Positions 1 through 8,996 of a stretch of DNA of 64,000 nt are shown piece by piece. The notes beneath the pieces are model-generated. The model did no database searches and was not told the origin of the DNA. It saw only the letters and a program-made list of their open reading frames with translations. The position numbers and the translations under genes were made by a program. Source of the stretch: Moanibacter sp964542645 (GTDB lineage: Bacteria > Verrucomicrobiota > Verrucomicrobiia > Opitutales > UBA2987). Position 1 is the stretch's first letter. Each line of letters begins with the position of its first letter. The stretch lies in the NCBI GenBank assembly GCA_964542645.1, contig CAZIUG010000007.1:248001-312000 (forward strand), written 5' to 3'.

Positions 1-1
1 T

Positions 2-631
2 GAGAACGCTGGGCTGCAAATTTTCGCCTACGGATCTTATTACCGATCAGTGGCAAGCGAAGAAGAGGGACTCTCCTTCAACACCGTCCTCGAAACGGCC
101 ATTGCTCTAGGAGCACCAATTATTCGGATTTGGGCTGGCCGGAGAGGTTCGGCTGAAGTCGACCGAAAATATCGTACATCAATTGCCGAGAATATCCGAG
201 AAATCGGAGACACGACCCAGTCCCACAATATTCAGGTTGTTCTCGAATTTCACAGCAATACCCTAACGGATAGTGCGGATTCAGCTCTATGTCTAATTCG
301 CGAGGTGGCCCATCCCAACATTAAACTCTCTTGGCAGCCCCCTCATGCCGAATCTACCGAAATTCGACTGGAAGGTCTAAGGAAAGTCCTGCCCTACCTT
401 TTGAATCTTCACGTTTTTCATTGGAAATCAGGAAATGGAAAATTGGATCGCAGACCTCTAAATGAAGGTGTCGACGACTGGACAGCTTACCTGAAGGTCG
501 TCAACAGCCCCTTTCGCCGATACGCAACGATGCTCGAATTCGTTCGCGAGGACAGCCCCGAGCAATTCCTCCAAGATGCCGAAACCCTCAGGCAACTTAT
601 CGAAAATGTTTCTACAGGATTAGCCCAATAA
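2..631 (+). CDS. TIM-barrel sugar phosphate isomerase/epimerase family protein (partial, 5' end missing)
   Basis: The frame is open from the first bases of the window, so the N-terminus lies outside and the GTG at 50 is not needed as a start. About 209 residues are visible. The order of strands is typical of xylose-isomerase-like TIM barrels (AP endonuclease 2 fold): GAPIIRIWAG, then QVVLEFHSN carrying a probable metal-ligand Glu and His, then KLSWQPPHAES and LLNLHVFHW. Members isomerise or epimerise sugars and inositols with a divalent metal in the cytoplasm. The Gfo/Idh oxidoreductase 140 bases downstream fits a sugar or polyol pathway, as these families often occur together. The exact substrate cannot be read from the sequence. 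Confidence 0.8.
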   Translation, partial: ENAGLQIFAYGSYYRSVASEEEGLSFNTVLETAIALGAPIIRIWAGRRGSAEVDRKYRTSIAENIREIGDTTQSHNIQVVLEFHSNTLTDSADSALCLIREVAHPNIKLSWQPPHAESTEIRLEGLRKVLPYLLNLHVFHWKSGNGKLDRRPLNEGVDDWTAYLKVVNSPFRRYATMLEFVREDSPEQFLQDAETLRQLIENVSTGLAQ

Positions 632-771
632 GTCTCCTTTTAAATGGAGGTTGGCCCTTCCGCTAACCAATCCACAAAAACTCCAACCGGCATGGTTAAA
701 GTAATGCCTTAAATTAGAACCGGTCGTTGACAGCGATACTCGCGGCCGCAAAATTGCGAGTAGGTAGAATC

Positions 772-1767
772 ATGAAGGAAAAAATTCGATGGGCTCAATA
801 CGGTACAAAACACGGCCACGCGGCGGGAAAACTTCTAGCCTTGCAGAGGAATCCCAATGTGGAGGTAGCTGGTGTATACGAACCGGATCCAAATAGAAGG
901 GAGGAAGTTTCCAATCAGGAGGGACCCTTTTCCTCCTGCAACTGGCTTAATGATCCGAGCCAGATTTTTGAGGACGCTTCGATCGTCGCAGTAGCGTCGG
1001 AAGGTTCCAATTCTGAAAGTCTCGACCAAACCGAAAGCTTAATTGAAGCTGGGAAACACATTTGGTATGACAAGCCGGCCGGGAATAACTGGCAACAGTG
1101 GCAGCGTATCGTTCGCACCGCGGAAGAAAGGAGCCTTCATATTCAAATGGGATATATGCTCCGTTATCACCCATCCTTCAAGCGTATTGCTAAATGGGCT
1201 CGCGGTGGACTTCTTGGTGAGATCACCTCTGTCCGGGGCCGCATGTCGTCTTCCATCCCTAAAGATAGAGTGGAGGCACTGGGAATTTTCAAAGGAGGTA
1301 TCTTCTTTGATCTTGGAGCCCATATGCTTGACCAAGTCATCTGGCTTCTGGGCCGCCCGGAAAAAATCACACCTTTTTTTCGTAGCGACAGCGATGCGGT
1401 CGGAGTAGTAGATAATTCTCTCGCCGTGTTTGAGACCGCCAATGCAATAGCATATATAGACATCTCTTCCTTTGAGACGAAACCGTCAGCTCGACGCTTC
1501 GAGGTTTACGGAACACAAGGTAGTGCCATTATCTTGGAACCATTTGAACCAGGCCCGCAAATTCGGCTTTGCCTAGATCAAGCCCGCGGAGGATATTCTG
1601 AAGGCGAGCAAATTGTTTGGGAAGAGAACCGATCTCGCCAAGATCTATATGAACTCGAGCTCGCGGCTTTGCTTGCTTCAATCTCAGGAGATCAGGAACC
1701 CGACCGATCCCGGTCTCACGAACTGTTGGTTCAAGAAATTCTCCTTAGGACCTGCGGTTACCTCTAG
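772..1767 (+). CDS. Gfo/Idh/MocA family NAD(P)-dependent oxidoreductase
   Basis: This is a predicted cytoplasmic sugar or polyol dehydrogenase of 331 residues. The N-terminal Rossmann domain begins KIRWAQYGTKHGHAAG. It is followed by the family's lysine motif in the form YDKPAG (usually EKP) and a C-terminal alpha/beta domain with GGIFFDLGAHMLDQ, whose His is a likely catalytic or substrate-binding residue. A TTG start 45 bases upstream is possible. I chose the ATG at 772 because the fold begins right after it and a weak GGTAG lies just before. It follows the isomerase-like gene in the same direction. The substrate is unknown. Confidence 0.88.
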   Translation: MKEKIRWAQYGTKHGHAAGKLLALQRNPNVEVAGVYEPDPNRREEVSNQEGPFSSCNWLNDPSQIFEDASIVAVASEGSNSESLDQTESLIEAGKHIWYDKPAGNNWQQWQRIVRTAEERSLHIQMGYMLRYHPSFKRIAKWARGGLLGEITSVRGRMSSSIPKDRVEALGIFKGGIFFDLGAHMLDQVIWLLGRPEKITPFFRSDSDAVGVVDNSLAVFETANAIAYIDISSFETKPSARRFEVYGTQGSAIILEPFEPGPQIRLCLDQARGGYSEGEQIVWEENRSRQDLYELELAALLASISGDQEPDRSRSHELLVQEILLRTCGYL

Positions 1768-1885
1768 CCAGAAAATCTAAAAAGATTTCCGAAATCAAAA
1801 CTTACGGGGATTCTTAAAAGGTCTGTTCCTATAAAATTCACTTGAAATGGAAATGACAACGGCGGGCAACGTTCATAGCTCCTAT

Positions 1886-1913
1886 TGACGACTTGCTTTC
1901 CGTTTGTATGGTA
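1886..1913 (+). promoter_or_regulatory. Possible sigma70-type promoter for the DegT-family gene
   Basis: TTGACG (1886-1891) and TATGGT (1908-1913) are separated by 16 bases. The -10 element ends only seven bases before the ATG at 1921, and there is no Shine-Dalgarno sequence between them. If it is used, the transcript would be leaderless or nearly so. The call rests on pattern alone. Confidence 0.3.
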
Positions 1914-1920
1914 AACCCCC

Positions 1921-3162
1921 ATGGATCTCGCGATTAGGGGAGGCCCCCCAGTCACTGATAAACACTTTCCCTCTTGGCCTGTTTCCGGCGAGGAGGAACG
2001 GTCGGGGCTACTGCGCGTGCTTGAAAGCGGAGAGTGGGGATCAACCGGGGGAATGGAGGTATCCCAATTTGAACGCTCCTTCGCCGAATATCATCGGGCC
2101 GAATTTGGAATTGCTACATCGAGCGGTACCGCAGCTCTCAGTATCGCTTTGCGAGCAGCAGGAATCGGACCCGGAGATGAGGTAATTCTCCCAGCGTACA
2201 CCTTTGTCGCCTCCGCTACGCCCATACTCGATGTCCTTGCCAAACCGGTCTTTGTAGATATTGAACCGGATACCCTGAACATTGACCCAGCGGGTGTTAA
2301 GGAAGCACTCACTACGCGGAGTAAGGCCATTCTCCCAGTTCATTTTGCAGGGCGCCCCGCCTCTATGAACCCGCTCAGGAATATCGCAAGAGATAATGGG
2401 CTGATCATCATCGAGGACGCTTGTCAGGCTTGGGGAGCTGAATATAGAAAGACTTCTGCAGGAACGCTGGGGAGTGCGGGTTGTTTTAGCTTCCAGTCTT
2501 CTAAGAACATCTCCAGCGGAGAGGGAGGAATGATTCTTACAAACAATCTTGGCATTGCCCGATTAAGTCGCAGCATTTCCGATTGCGGGAGGACCGCAGT
2601 TGGTCCCTGGTATGAACACGGAAACTATGGTGGAAACTATCGCTTAACCGAGTTCCAAGGGGCCTTACTCCGAGCACAACTCGATCGCTATCCTTTTCTC
2701 CACAAAAAGAGAGAGAATGCCGCTTGTTTTCTCTCATCCGAAATCAGGGGAATAAAAGGCTACCTGAATCTTGCTCCACTTGATGAAAACTCGCGGTCGT
2801 CCTGGCATCTATTCTGCCTCCGCCTCGACACAGACGCCTGGGGAGAAATTGCAAAGGAAGAGGTTGTGAATGCCATACGAGCCGAAGGCATCCCAATCAG
2901 TCCCGGCTATAAATTGCCCGTTTACAAACAACCGTTTTTCATGGAAGGAAATTTCGGGTCGCATGGGGGACCACCTTCATTCTACGAAAATAATTTACCT
3001 GACTTCAACCAATTCTCCCTACCTAACACTGAAAGAGCCTGTTCCCACGAAGCACTTTGGCTAACACAAAATTTGCTTCTAGCTGACACAAGAATGCTAG
3101 AAATTGTTATCGAGGCCCTCTCTAAAGTCTTCCAATTCCGCGACCGAATTCCTCGAATGTAG
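1921..3162 (+). CDS. DegT/DnrJ/EryC1/StrS family PLP-dependent aminotransferase-like protein
   Basis: This 413-residue protein has the fold-type I aminotransferase layout. It shows the ATSSGTAAL phosphate-binding loop (about 65-73), AYTFVASA, the cofactor Asp in IEDACQAWGA (Asp166) and the Schiff-base lysine in FQSSKNISSGEGGM (Lys195). Family members transfer an amino group to keto-sugars for surface glycans or antibiotics; some catabolic clusters carry members of uncertain role. It sits between a Gfo/Idh gene and a PhyH gene on the same strand, with gaps of about 150 bases on each side. The key PLP residues are all present, so it should be an active enzyme rather than a regulatory relative. 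Confidence 0.88.
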   Translation: MDLAIRGGPPVTDKHFPSWPVSGEEERSGLLRVLESGEWGSTGGMEVSQFERSFAEYHRAEFGIATSSGTAALSIALRAAGIGPGDEVILPAYTFVASATPILDVLAKPVFVDIEPDTLNIDPAGVKEALTTRSKAILPVHFAGRPASMNPLRNIARDNGLIIIEDACQAWGAEYRKTSAGTLGSAGCFSFQSSKNISSGEGGMILTNNLGIARLSRSISDCGRTAVGPWYEHGNYGGNYRLTEFQGALLRAQLDRYPFLHKKRENAACFLSSEIRGIKGYLNLAPLDENSRSSWHLFCLRLDTDAWGEIAKEEVVNAIRAEGIPISPGYKLPVYKQPFFMEGNFGSHGGPPSFYENNLPDFNQFSLPNTERACSHEALWLTQNLLLADTRMLEIVIEALSKVFQFRDRIPRM

Positions 3163-3312
3163 ACAGTCAGACCCTCACAAAAGCCCAAGCAAAAAGGCCA
3201 AGATCCTCATTTATCCGCCGAACACTTCTCCGTAATCTTGCTTAAAAACCGAAAATATGATGGGCTGAGGATTCAGTCCTATGAATCATGAACCGTTACC
3301 CCCATTAGATTT

Positions 3313-4323
3313 ATGCAACCATTCCTTGACTCCAAAGATGTAATCGAAAACAGCGCTGAGCTTGCCCGGCGTCTCCAGCGCGACGGTTACCTTTTTATTT
3401 CATCGCACCTTCCCTCTAAACCCCTCGAAGAATTGCGTCTCAAGAATCTTGAAGTGGCTCGGAACGCAGGCTGGATTAAGGCGGAAACTCCGCTGAATGA
3501 AGCCATCGCCGAACTTGATAGTTTCTGCGTCGAACCGGAACCAACCTACATGAAGCAATACCAAGAAATGTATTGCCTCCCCGAATTTCATGCCTTGCAG
3601 CATAGACGGGAGTTGGTTGATTTATTGCAGAATATCCTCGGTGAAACAGTCCTCCCTCATCCGCGTATTATTGGGCGCACCATATTCCCTAGTTTTGAGG
3701 CCTATACAACTCCACCTCATCAGGACTTCATTCCGATCCAAGGAACTCCGGACACCTACACTGCATGGATCCCTCTAAGCGATCTACCTCCCGAAATGGG
3801 AGGCCTTCAGATCGCTTCTGGCTCACACCGAAAAGGTGTCTACAATTTTAAGCCAGCCATGGGAGCAGGCGGCCTGGAAGTAACCGATCCTCTAGACAAC
3901 ACCTGGGTAACCAATCCGTTTTCGCAAGGCGATGTGTTGTTCTTTCATAGTATGGTGGTCCATAAAGGCGTTCCCAATCGAAGTAATAAGTTGCGCATGT
4001 CCATTGACGCCCGCTACCAAAAAGTTAGCGACTCGATTGCTCCCGGCAGTCTCCTGCCCCACACTCAACCCCAAACCTGGGAAGATATCTACGCCCGATG
4101 GCATACGCACAGCTATTTAAATTACTACTGGAAAAAATGGGATTTGCAGATGGTCGATTATGACAACAGCTATCACGAAAAAAGAGACACCATGGCCTTT
4201 AAAATGGCTGAGGACGGTGACCCAGTAGCGCGTTCCGCACTGCAGCGAATAATGGCCCGCGATAAAAACCCCGGGAAACGGCAGCGTGCTCAAAAGCTAC
4301 TCAAAGTGATGGACACAAATTAA
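3313..4323 (+). CDS. Phytanoyl-CoA dioxygenase (PhyH) family protein
   Basis: This 336-residue protein is a predicted Fe(II)/2-oxoglutarate-dependent oxygenase. The double-stranded beta-helix shows the metal triad as HQD (His136, Asp138) and a distal His217 in FFHSMVVHKG. Arg228 in NKLRMS is placed to bind 2-oxoglutarate. Such enzymes hydroxylate small organic molecules, and bacterial members are diverse, so the substrate is not predicted. The gene lies 17 bases upstream of a small secreted-protein gene, so the two may be co-transcribed. A second, unrelated-looking PhyH gene occurs at 56665. Confidence 0.87.
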   Translation: MQPFLDSKDVIENSAELARRLQRDGYLFISSHLPSKPLEELRLKNLEVARNAGWIKAETPLNEAIAELDSFCVEPEPTYMKQYQEMYCLPEFHALQHRRELVDLLQNILGETVLPHPRIIGRTIFPSFEAYTTPPHQDFIPIQGTPDTYTAWIPLSDLPPEMGGLQIASGSHRKGVYNFKPAMGAGGLEVTDPLDNTWVTNPFSQGDVLFFHSMVVHKGVPNRSNKLRMSIDARYQKVSDSIAPGSLLPHTQPQTWEDIYARWHTHSYLNYYWKKWDLQMVDYDNSYHEKRDTMAFKMAEDGDPVARSALQRIMARDKNPGKRQRAQKLLKVMDTN

Positions 4324-4339
4324 GTTATCGAAAGGCCAT

Positions 4340-4822
4340 ATGTACAAAATCCCATCGACCATTTTCTTTGTTTCTGTAATGGTCTTATCGCATAGCGGAA
4401 TACTGAGCGAAGAATTTCATTTCCAATCCCAGCACATCAATGTCGCCACCAAGTTCGAAACCGTTAATGTGGAAGACGAACCAGGTCATGTTATCGCCTT
4501 CTTCGAAGCAAAAGGCGTGGGTTCTCGCCTCAAAGGTCCAATCGAACCGCCCTATAAGATTGAAATCTGGGGTTCAGGGGACTACCGTAATGACGGAACG
4601 GGGACAGGCCAAGGCTACGGCAAATTCATATTTTACGATGGCTCCTCATATTATGAAAAGTGGTCCAGCAACCTGAAGGACGGACACGACGTTGGAACCG
4701 CCGTTTACTACAACGGAACCGGCCGGTTCAAGGGCATGAAGGGAGGCAGCAAGTTCGACTGCATCCCGATGGGCGACCGCTTCATTTGCGAAGTGGAAGG
4801 CAAAATTGAACTGCCGGATTAA
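4340..4822 (+). CDS. Secreted protein of unknown function, possibly an allene-oxide-cyclase/dirigent-like barrel
   Basis: This encodes a 160-residue protein. Residues 1-23 form a signal-peptide-like segment (MYKIPSTIFFVSVMVLSHSG) followed by a probable cleavage region before EEFHFQSQ. The rest is rich in glycine and beta-strand-like stretches, such as GSGDYRNDGTGTGQGYGKF and YYNGTGRFKGMKGGS. That pattern recalls small beta-barrels of the allene oxide cyclase or dirigent type, but this is only a resemblance by eye. Cys residues near the end (DCIP and FICEV) could form a disulfide in the periplasm. It follows the PhyH gene by 17 bases on the same strand. The function is unknown. Confidence 0.65.
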   Translation: MYKIPSTIFFVSVMVLSHSGILSEEFHFQSQHINVATKFETVNVEDEPGHVIAFFEAKGVGSRLKGPIEPPYKIEIWGSGDYRNDGTGTGQGYGKFIFYDGSSYYEKWSSNLKDGHDVGTAVYYNGTGRFKGMKGGSKFDCIPMGDRFICEVEGKIELPD

Positions 4823-4946
4823 AACGAATTTAACAGAGTTTTACAAATCGCATTGTCACTTCGATCGGTGACCTTCATCGAATTCAACCCAATTTCCCCT
4901 TGCCTCCCCATGTCAAGGAAGCACCATTGGATGGAAGCATCATTAA

Positions 4947-5732
4947 ATGAAAACTAAAGTTATATTGCCTAAGGACTTCAACAACCGTCTCGTAATTCCA
5001 AATGCAGCGGAACGACTCGACGAGGCTTTTGAGGTCGCGGAAAAAATCGGCCAGGCCGGGGTTCCCTTACTCCCTAATCTCGATCACGCTGCGATCTTTG
5101 TCGATCCCCCTCACTTGGTAGCCGGACCCTTAAAAGAGGTTGGATACGTAGCAGGTTGGGATAACCGGTGTTACCCATCGCCGGTCGATGAATGCGACTA
5201 CATTAATGTCCCTTCTGGCCTACCCAATGACAGTCCTTCTCGGCAACAGGGCTGGTTCGATTACGTTGCGGTAGTCCATCCGGTCGATGACAAGGCACGC
5301 AAGCACATGCTGGCCCAGGGCTACGGAAATCCCTTTATTCATCACATGACCTGGGGTATTGCTCCTCCTGAGAGAGGCGAAGTCGATGATTTTCAATATA
5401 CAGCTGAGGTCATTCCCTTTATGGTTGAAACGCGCAAGAAGATCGGGGATGCGGTTGCAGATCAACCCGGAACCCTGATTATGGCCTTACCTGGGGAGGT
5501 TATAAATCACCCTGAATTTGAGCAGAAAGCGCATTCTTGGTTCTCAGGTTTGGACGAAAGGGAATATCAAGTCGAGGCCATGGAAGGTGGAGGATTTCTT
5601 ATTCAATTCTTCGTCCTCACCGGTGGACGAATCGAAGTGGCGCTGAGGTTCAATACTAAACAGACTTTTAACCCTAAGAGTGTCCATAAAATCTCCGAAG
5701 ACGAAATCAGCGCCGTCCAGGACACGGAGTAA
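4947..5732 (+). CDS. Conserved-looking cytoplasmic protein of unknown function
   Basis: I do not recognise the family of this 261-residue protein. It has no signal peptide or membrane segment. It contains His-rich and acidic stretches (PNLDHAAIFVDPPHLV, FIHHMTWGIAPPERGE) that could bind a metal and faintly resemble glyoxalase-like (VOC) folds, which is a weak inference. The C-terminal half has ordinary alpha/beta composition (FLIQFFVLTGGRIEVALRF). It stands alone, 124 bases after the small secreted protein and convergent with the symporter. The length, composition and clean ATG support a real gene. Confidence 0.65.
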   Translation: MKTKVILPKDFNNRLVIPNAAERLDEAFEVAEKIGQAGVPLLPNLDHAAIFVDPPHLVAGPLKEVGYVAGWDNRCYPSPVDECDYINVPSGLPNDSPSRQQGWFDYVAVVHPVDDKARKHMLAQGYGNPFIHHMTWGIAPPERGEVDDFQYTAEVIPFMVETRKKIGDAVADQPGTLIMALPGEVINHPEFEQKAHSWFSGLDEREYQVEAMEGGGFLIQFFVLTGGRIEVALRFNTKQTFNPKSVHKISEDEISAVQDTE

Positions 5733-5818
5733 CGACAGATCTGCCCCGCTAGAGTCTTTCCGTAATTCTGCGCTCCGACCAGAAGTTGGATGATATCTCA
5801 ACCCGAATTCGGAATCAT

Positions 5819-5858
5819 AACAGAACAAATTTCCCACCGGGAAACCGAAAATTCTGTT
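5819..5858. terminator. Nested hairpin between convergent genes
   Basis: Inner stem TTTCCC/GGGAAA (5830-5835 with 5839-5844) has a three-base loop. An outer stem AACAGAA/TTCTGTT (5819-5825 with 5852-5858) surrounds it. It lies between a rightward gene ending at 5732 and a leftward gene ending at 5873, a usual place for a two-way terminator. There is no clear U-run. Confidence 0.35.
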
Positions 5859-5872
5859 CTTCCTAAAATGGG

Positions 5873-7579
5873 CTACCAAAGAACAAAAAAAAGCAGATAC
5901 GTGGCAACCACAAGATAGAGACATGCCCAAAGACCAGGTCGCTTGAACCAAGGCAATCCACTGGAAGGAATCTTGAATGGATACCTCGGCTTTATCGGTG
6001 CCTCAATCAGCGTCTTCTGCAACCAGGTACCTTCCAACGCTTTTAGTCGGCGACCCATTAGTTCCCGTAAATCCCCGATGATCTCGTGCCTCGAGTAAAT
6101 CAGCCCTCTCAGTTCATGCTCCGAAGGCTTGCCGCGGTAAGACGAGATGATTGCCGAAGCCAACAACATTGAGGAAATGGGAAGGATCGTGTTCCAAAGA
6201 TAGGTCCACCAAGTATCGATCAACCAGACAGGAAAATCCCACTGACTAAAATCCGCAACTATGGCGAAAACACCATACCCGAGCCCTGTCAGAAGTCCAA
6301 CAGCTCCACTTTTTCGATGCACACGAGTAAAGACTCCCATCATCATCACAACCATGAGCGGTACGGCAATTGCCCCCGCTAGACGAAGGTAGAATTTCAA
6401 CATCCCTTCTTGAATGAAAGGAACATAAGCAAACCCTAGAATGAATATAATTGGGACAGAGCATTTACCGACCATAGTGTAATGAGCATCGGAAGCGTAT
6501 CGAACCAGATAGCGCGCATAAAGGTCGCGGACGAAGAGACTGGAAATTCCGATCCCTACTGAATCAAAAGTAGAGAACCCTGCCGCAATAAGGCCGGCTA
6601 CAACCAGCCCAATTAGTCCCGCCGGAACATATTCCCGGAGCATTAGAGGATAAGCCTGATCGACAATCTCCAAGTAGGGAAATTCAGCTCTGGCCAGAGG
6701 ACCCATGCTAACATTAAACCATAAACAAACCGCTGTGGCCACGCTGGCGACAAGCGCCGCCATTTTGAAATCCCATTCTGATCGGGCACCAAGAAATCGA
6801 ATTGCCTCGTATTGATTGATAACCGCATAGGTAATCAGGGATATGAGAAGACCAAACACTACCATTAGCGGTGGAACCCCAGGAGGAGAATAACCACCTA
6901 CACGAAGGAGCGTATCCGCTAAACCGGGCTCAATCGCATTAAGTCGTTCATTCAGCCCTGTCCACCCCCCGGTTCGTCCCCAGACCGCACCCCAAAGCAC
7001 AACTGACGCGACAATCATAATTGTACTTTGAGCGGCGTCGGTAAAAACACCTGCTTTCAGTCCGCCGCGAAAGATGTAGAGAGCGGCAGATACTGCCATT
7101 GTGACCACAATCCCCCAACTCCAGCCCTCTTTCAACCCCCCGACAAGATTGAAAACAAGAAAAAGGGAAAAGAAGATATTTCCCAACACATTCGTTCGTG
7201 ATTGAATGTTGATGAGAACGGCTATAAGGCGTGCTGTGGGCCCGAATCGAAACTCGAGCCACTCGGCGTTTGTGAAGACTCCAGAGCGGTACATTGGGAC
7301 CACCACAAAAAAACTTAGAAGGATCCATCCCAGCGAAATACCCAACCACCATTGCGAAAGTTGAGAAAGACCGAAGTCGTAAGCTCCCCCTACAACAGCA
7401 ACATAATCGCCACTGTCCACAGCGGTCCCAAAAGCAGAGAGTCCAATGACCCACCACGGCATCGACTTAGCCGCTAGATACCAGTCAAAGCTCTCACCCT
7501 GTTCACGGAAGACGATCAACCCGTATAGGACAATTCCTCCGTTGATTATAAGAACTATTGACCAGTCGAGAGCGTTCAT
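5873..7579 (-). CDS. Sodium:solute symporter (SSS) family transporter
   Basis: This 568-residue membrane protein has roughly 13 hydrophobic segments spread over its length, as expected for a sodium-coupled symporter of the SSS type. The early segment FDWYLAAKSMPWWVIGLSAFGTAVDSGDY fits the family's conserved first helices and sodium-site region. The related region GLIAAGFSTFDSVGIGISSLFVRDLY is a second family hallmark. SSS transporters import sugars, organic acids, amino acids or osmolytes; the substrate is not determined. It lies downstream of an SDR gene in the same direction, suggesting uptake and oxidation of the same compound. A hydrophobic last segment ends the protein. Confidence 0.88.
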   Translation of the reverse strand: MNALDWSIVLIINGGIVLYGLIVFREQGESFDWYLAAKSMPWWVIGLSAFGTAVDSGDYVAVVGGAYDFGLSQLSQWWLGISLGWILLSFFVVVPMYRSGVFTNAEWLEFRFGPTARLIAVLINIQSRTNVLGNIFFSLFLVFNLVGGLKEGWSWGIVVTMAVSAALYIFRGGLKAGVFTDAAQSTIMIVASVVLWGAVWGRTGGWTGLNERLNAIEPGLADTLLRVGGYSPPGVPPLMVVFGLLISLITYAVINQYEAIRFLGARSEWDFKMAALVASVATAVCLWFNVSMGPLARAEFPYLEIVDQAYPLMLREYVPAGLIGLVVAGLIAAGFSTFDSVGIGISSLFVRDLYARYLVRYASDAHYTMVGKCSVPIIFILGFAYVPFIQEGMLKFYLRLAGAIAVPLMVVMMMGVFTRVHRKSGAVGLLTGLGYGVFAIVADFSQWDFPVWLIDTWWTYLWNTILPISSMLLASAIISSYRGKPSEHELRGLIYSRHEIIGDLRELMGRRLKALEGTWLQKTLIEAPIKPRYPFKIPSSGLPWFKRPGLWACLYLVVATYLLFFVLW

Positions 7580-7730
7580 CGATTTTCAGAGACCGTTGGA
7601 TTTAAGCTCCGTGGGCTAACCCCGCATAAATTAGTGATCGAGCATGTTTCTTCCACCGTCTTTTTACCTCTACTCTCAAGATCAACTTTGTGTCTAGGAT
7701 AGACATTAAACACTACATCATGAATCGCAA

Positions 7731-8504
7731 TCAATCCCCAGCGCTCCACGATTCTAAGGAAAATCCCCCATCTACTTTGAGCACCGATCCGGTAATGTAG
7801 TCGGCCGCATCGGAGCAGAGAAAAGAAGCTGCCCGGGCAATGTCTTCGCTGCTAGCAAGACGGCCCCATGGGAGCTTTTTCCCCAATTTTAAAATCTCTT
7901 GATCCGTCGAAAACTGACGCTCTCCGGGGGTATCGGTCCAACCCGGCTCAATGCAGTTAGAACGAATCCGATGGCTCGTCATTTCGCGGGCAATAGTAGC
8001 ACTCATCTGGTTCATCGCCGCCTTGGCCGAATTGTAGGCTAGTGACCCCGGCATGGGAATACGGGAGAGCACTGAACTGATAAACAGAAGCGCTCCTCCC
8101 TCACCTCTGTTTGCCATGAACCGCGCAGCTGCCTGAGCAGTGTGGAAAGCCCCCATAAAAGTGACATCCACTGTCTTCTGAACGACTTCGCAAGAAAGCT
8201 CGAGAAAGGGTTGTCGCTTACTAAAATAAGCGTTGCAGACAGCGATATCCAGTCGTCCAAATTCTGCCGCTACCCGAGCCACCATTTCGTCAACGGCTGG
8301 CCGATCGCTCACATCGCAACCAACCGAGATTGCCTGCCGCCCCGCCCTCTGAACCTGCACCACCAATTCCTTTGCTTCTTCTTCGTGACTACAATCGTTA
8401 ACCACGATATCAGCCCCATTCCTGGCCATTTCTAAGGCACAGGCTCGCCCAATGCCTCTCGAGGAACCCGTAATGAGGGCCACTTTTCCCGTAAGATCAA
8501 TCAC
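7731..8504 (-). CDS. SDR-family NAD(P)-dependent oxidoreductase
   Basis: This is a classical short-chain dehydrogenase of about 257 residues. It has the nucleotide-binding motif TGSSRGIG near the N-terminus, the NAY segment that replaces the common NNAG, an active-site Ser in FISSVLSR and the YNSAK form of YxxxK. The frame is open 27 codons further upstream to a GTG at 8585. Those residues do not look like the family, so I chose the GTG at 8504, right before IDLTGKVALITG. The shorter form matches the usual 250-residue length. It precedes the symporter gene at 7579 and may act on the imported compound. Confidence 0.85.
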   Translation of the reverse strand: MIDLTGKVALITGSSRGIGRACALEMARNGADIVVNDCSHEEEAKELVVQVQRAGRQAISVGCDVSDRPAVDEMVARVAAEFGRLDIAVCNAYFSKRQPFLELSCEVVQKTVDVTFMGAFHTAQAAARFMANRGEGGALLFISSVLSRIPMPGSLAYNSAKAAMNQMSATIAREMTSHRIRSNCIEPGWTDTPGERQFSTDQEILKLGKKLPWGRLASSEDIARAASFLCSDAADYITGSVLKVDGGFSLESWSAGD

Positions 8505-8996
8505 CTGACTATACGCATCAGCACAGCATTTCTTTGTAAACAAATCTCTATATCTTGCTAGTTTTGCAAGAACCCAGGAACGCACACCGGGAATTTAGCA
8601 CATCTATTCGATAGGGATCGGTCAAGCTTCTCGAACCGCAAATTACTTTTGCCTTCTGTCAAGACTGATAAAATCCTTTTAGAAATACATTAATCGGGTC
8701 TCGTTAACCAGCAGCTGATTCTAAAAATCAGGCTAAGAAGCAGACATGAAAGGGATAATTACACCCAAGACAGCCAATTATCGCAGGATTAAGCCACAAC
8801 ATCGTCAACCGTCCTCCCGGACTCTCATTGCCCTACCGATACAAGCTAAGTTGGACAGACCCTTAACCCCCCGTGTCATTCGCCTAGAAAACTTTTACCT
8901 TCATACTGAGTTCCTAAGAAACCTACTTAAGGTCAGACAGAATGGCTAAAGAAATCTTGCTGACATTCGATCACATATCGCACTATTCTCCTCCCT
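8505..8996. other. Intergenic region between divergent SDR and M20 genes
   Basis: About 490 bases lie between two divergent genes, so promoters for both should be here. A 67-codon rightward frame at 8746-8949 has no recognisable protein character. I see no strong hairpin, repeat or RNA gene. Confidence 0.5.

Noticed and set aside
8746..8949. 67-codon ORF between the SDR and M20 genes
   Set aside because: Composition is basic and irregular, there is no ribosome binding site and no recognisable family; it looks like chance in a promoter region.
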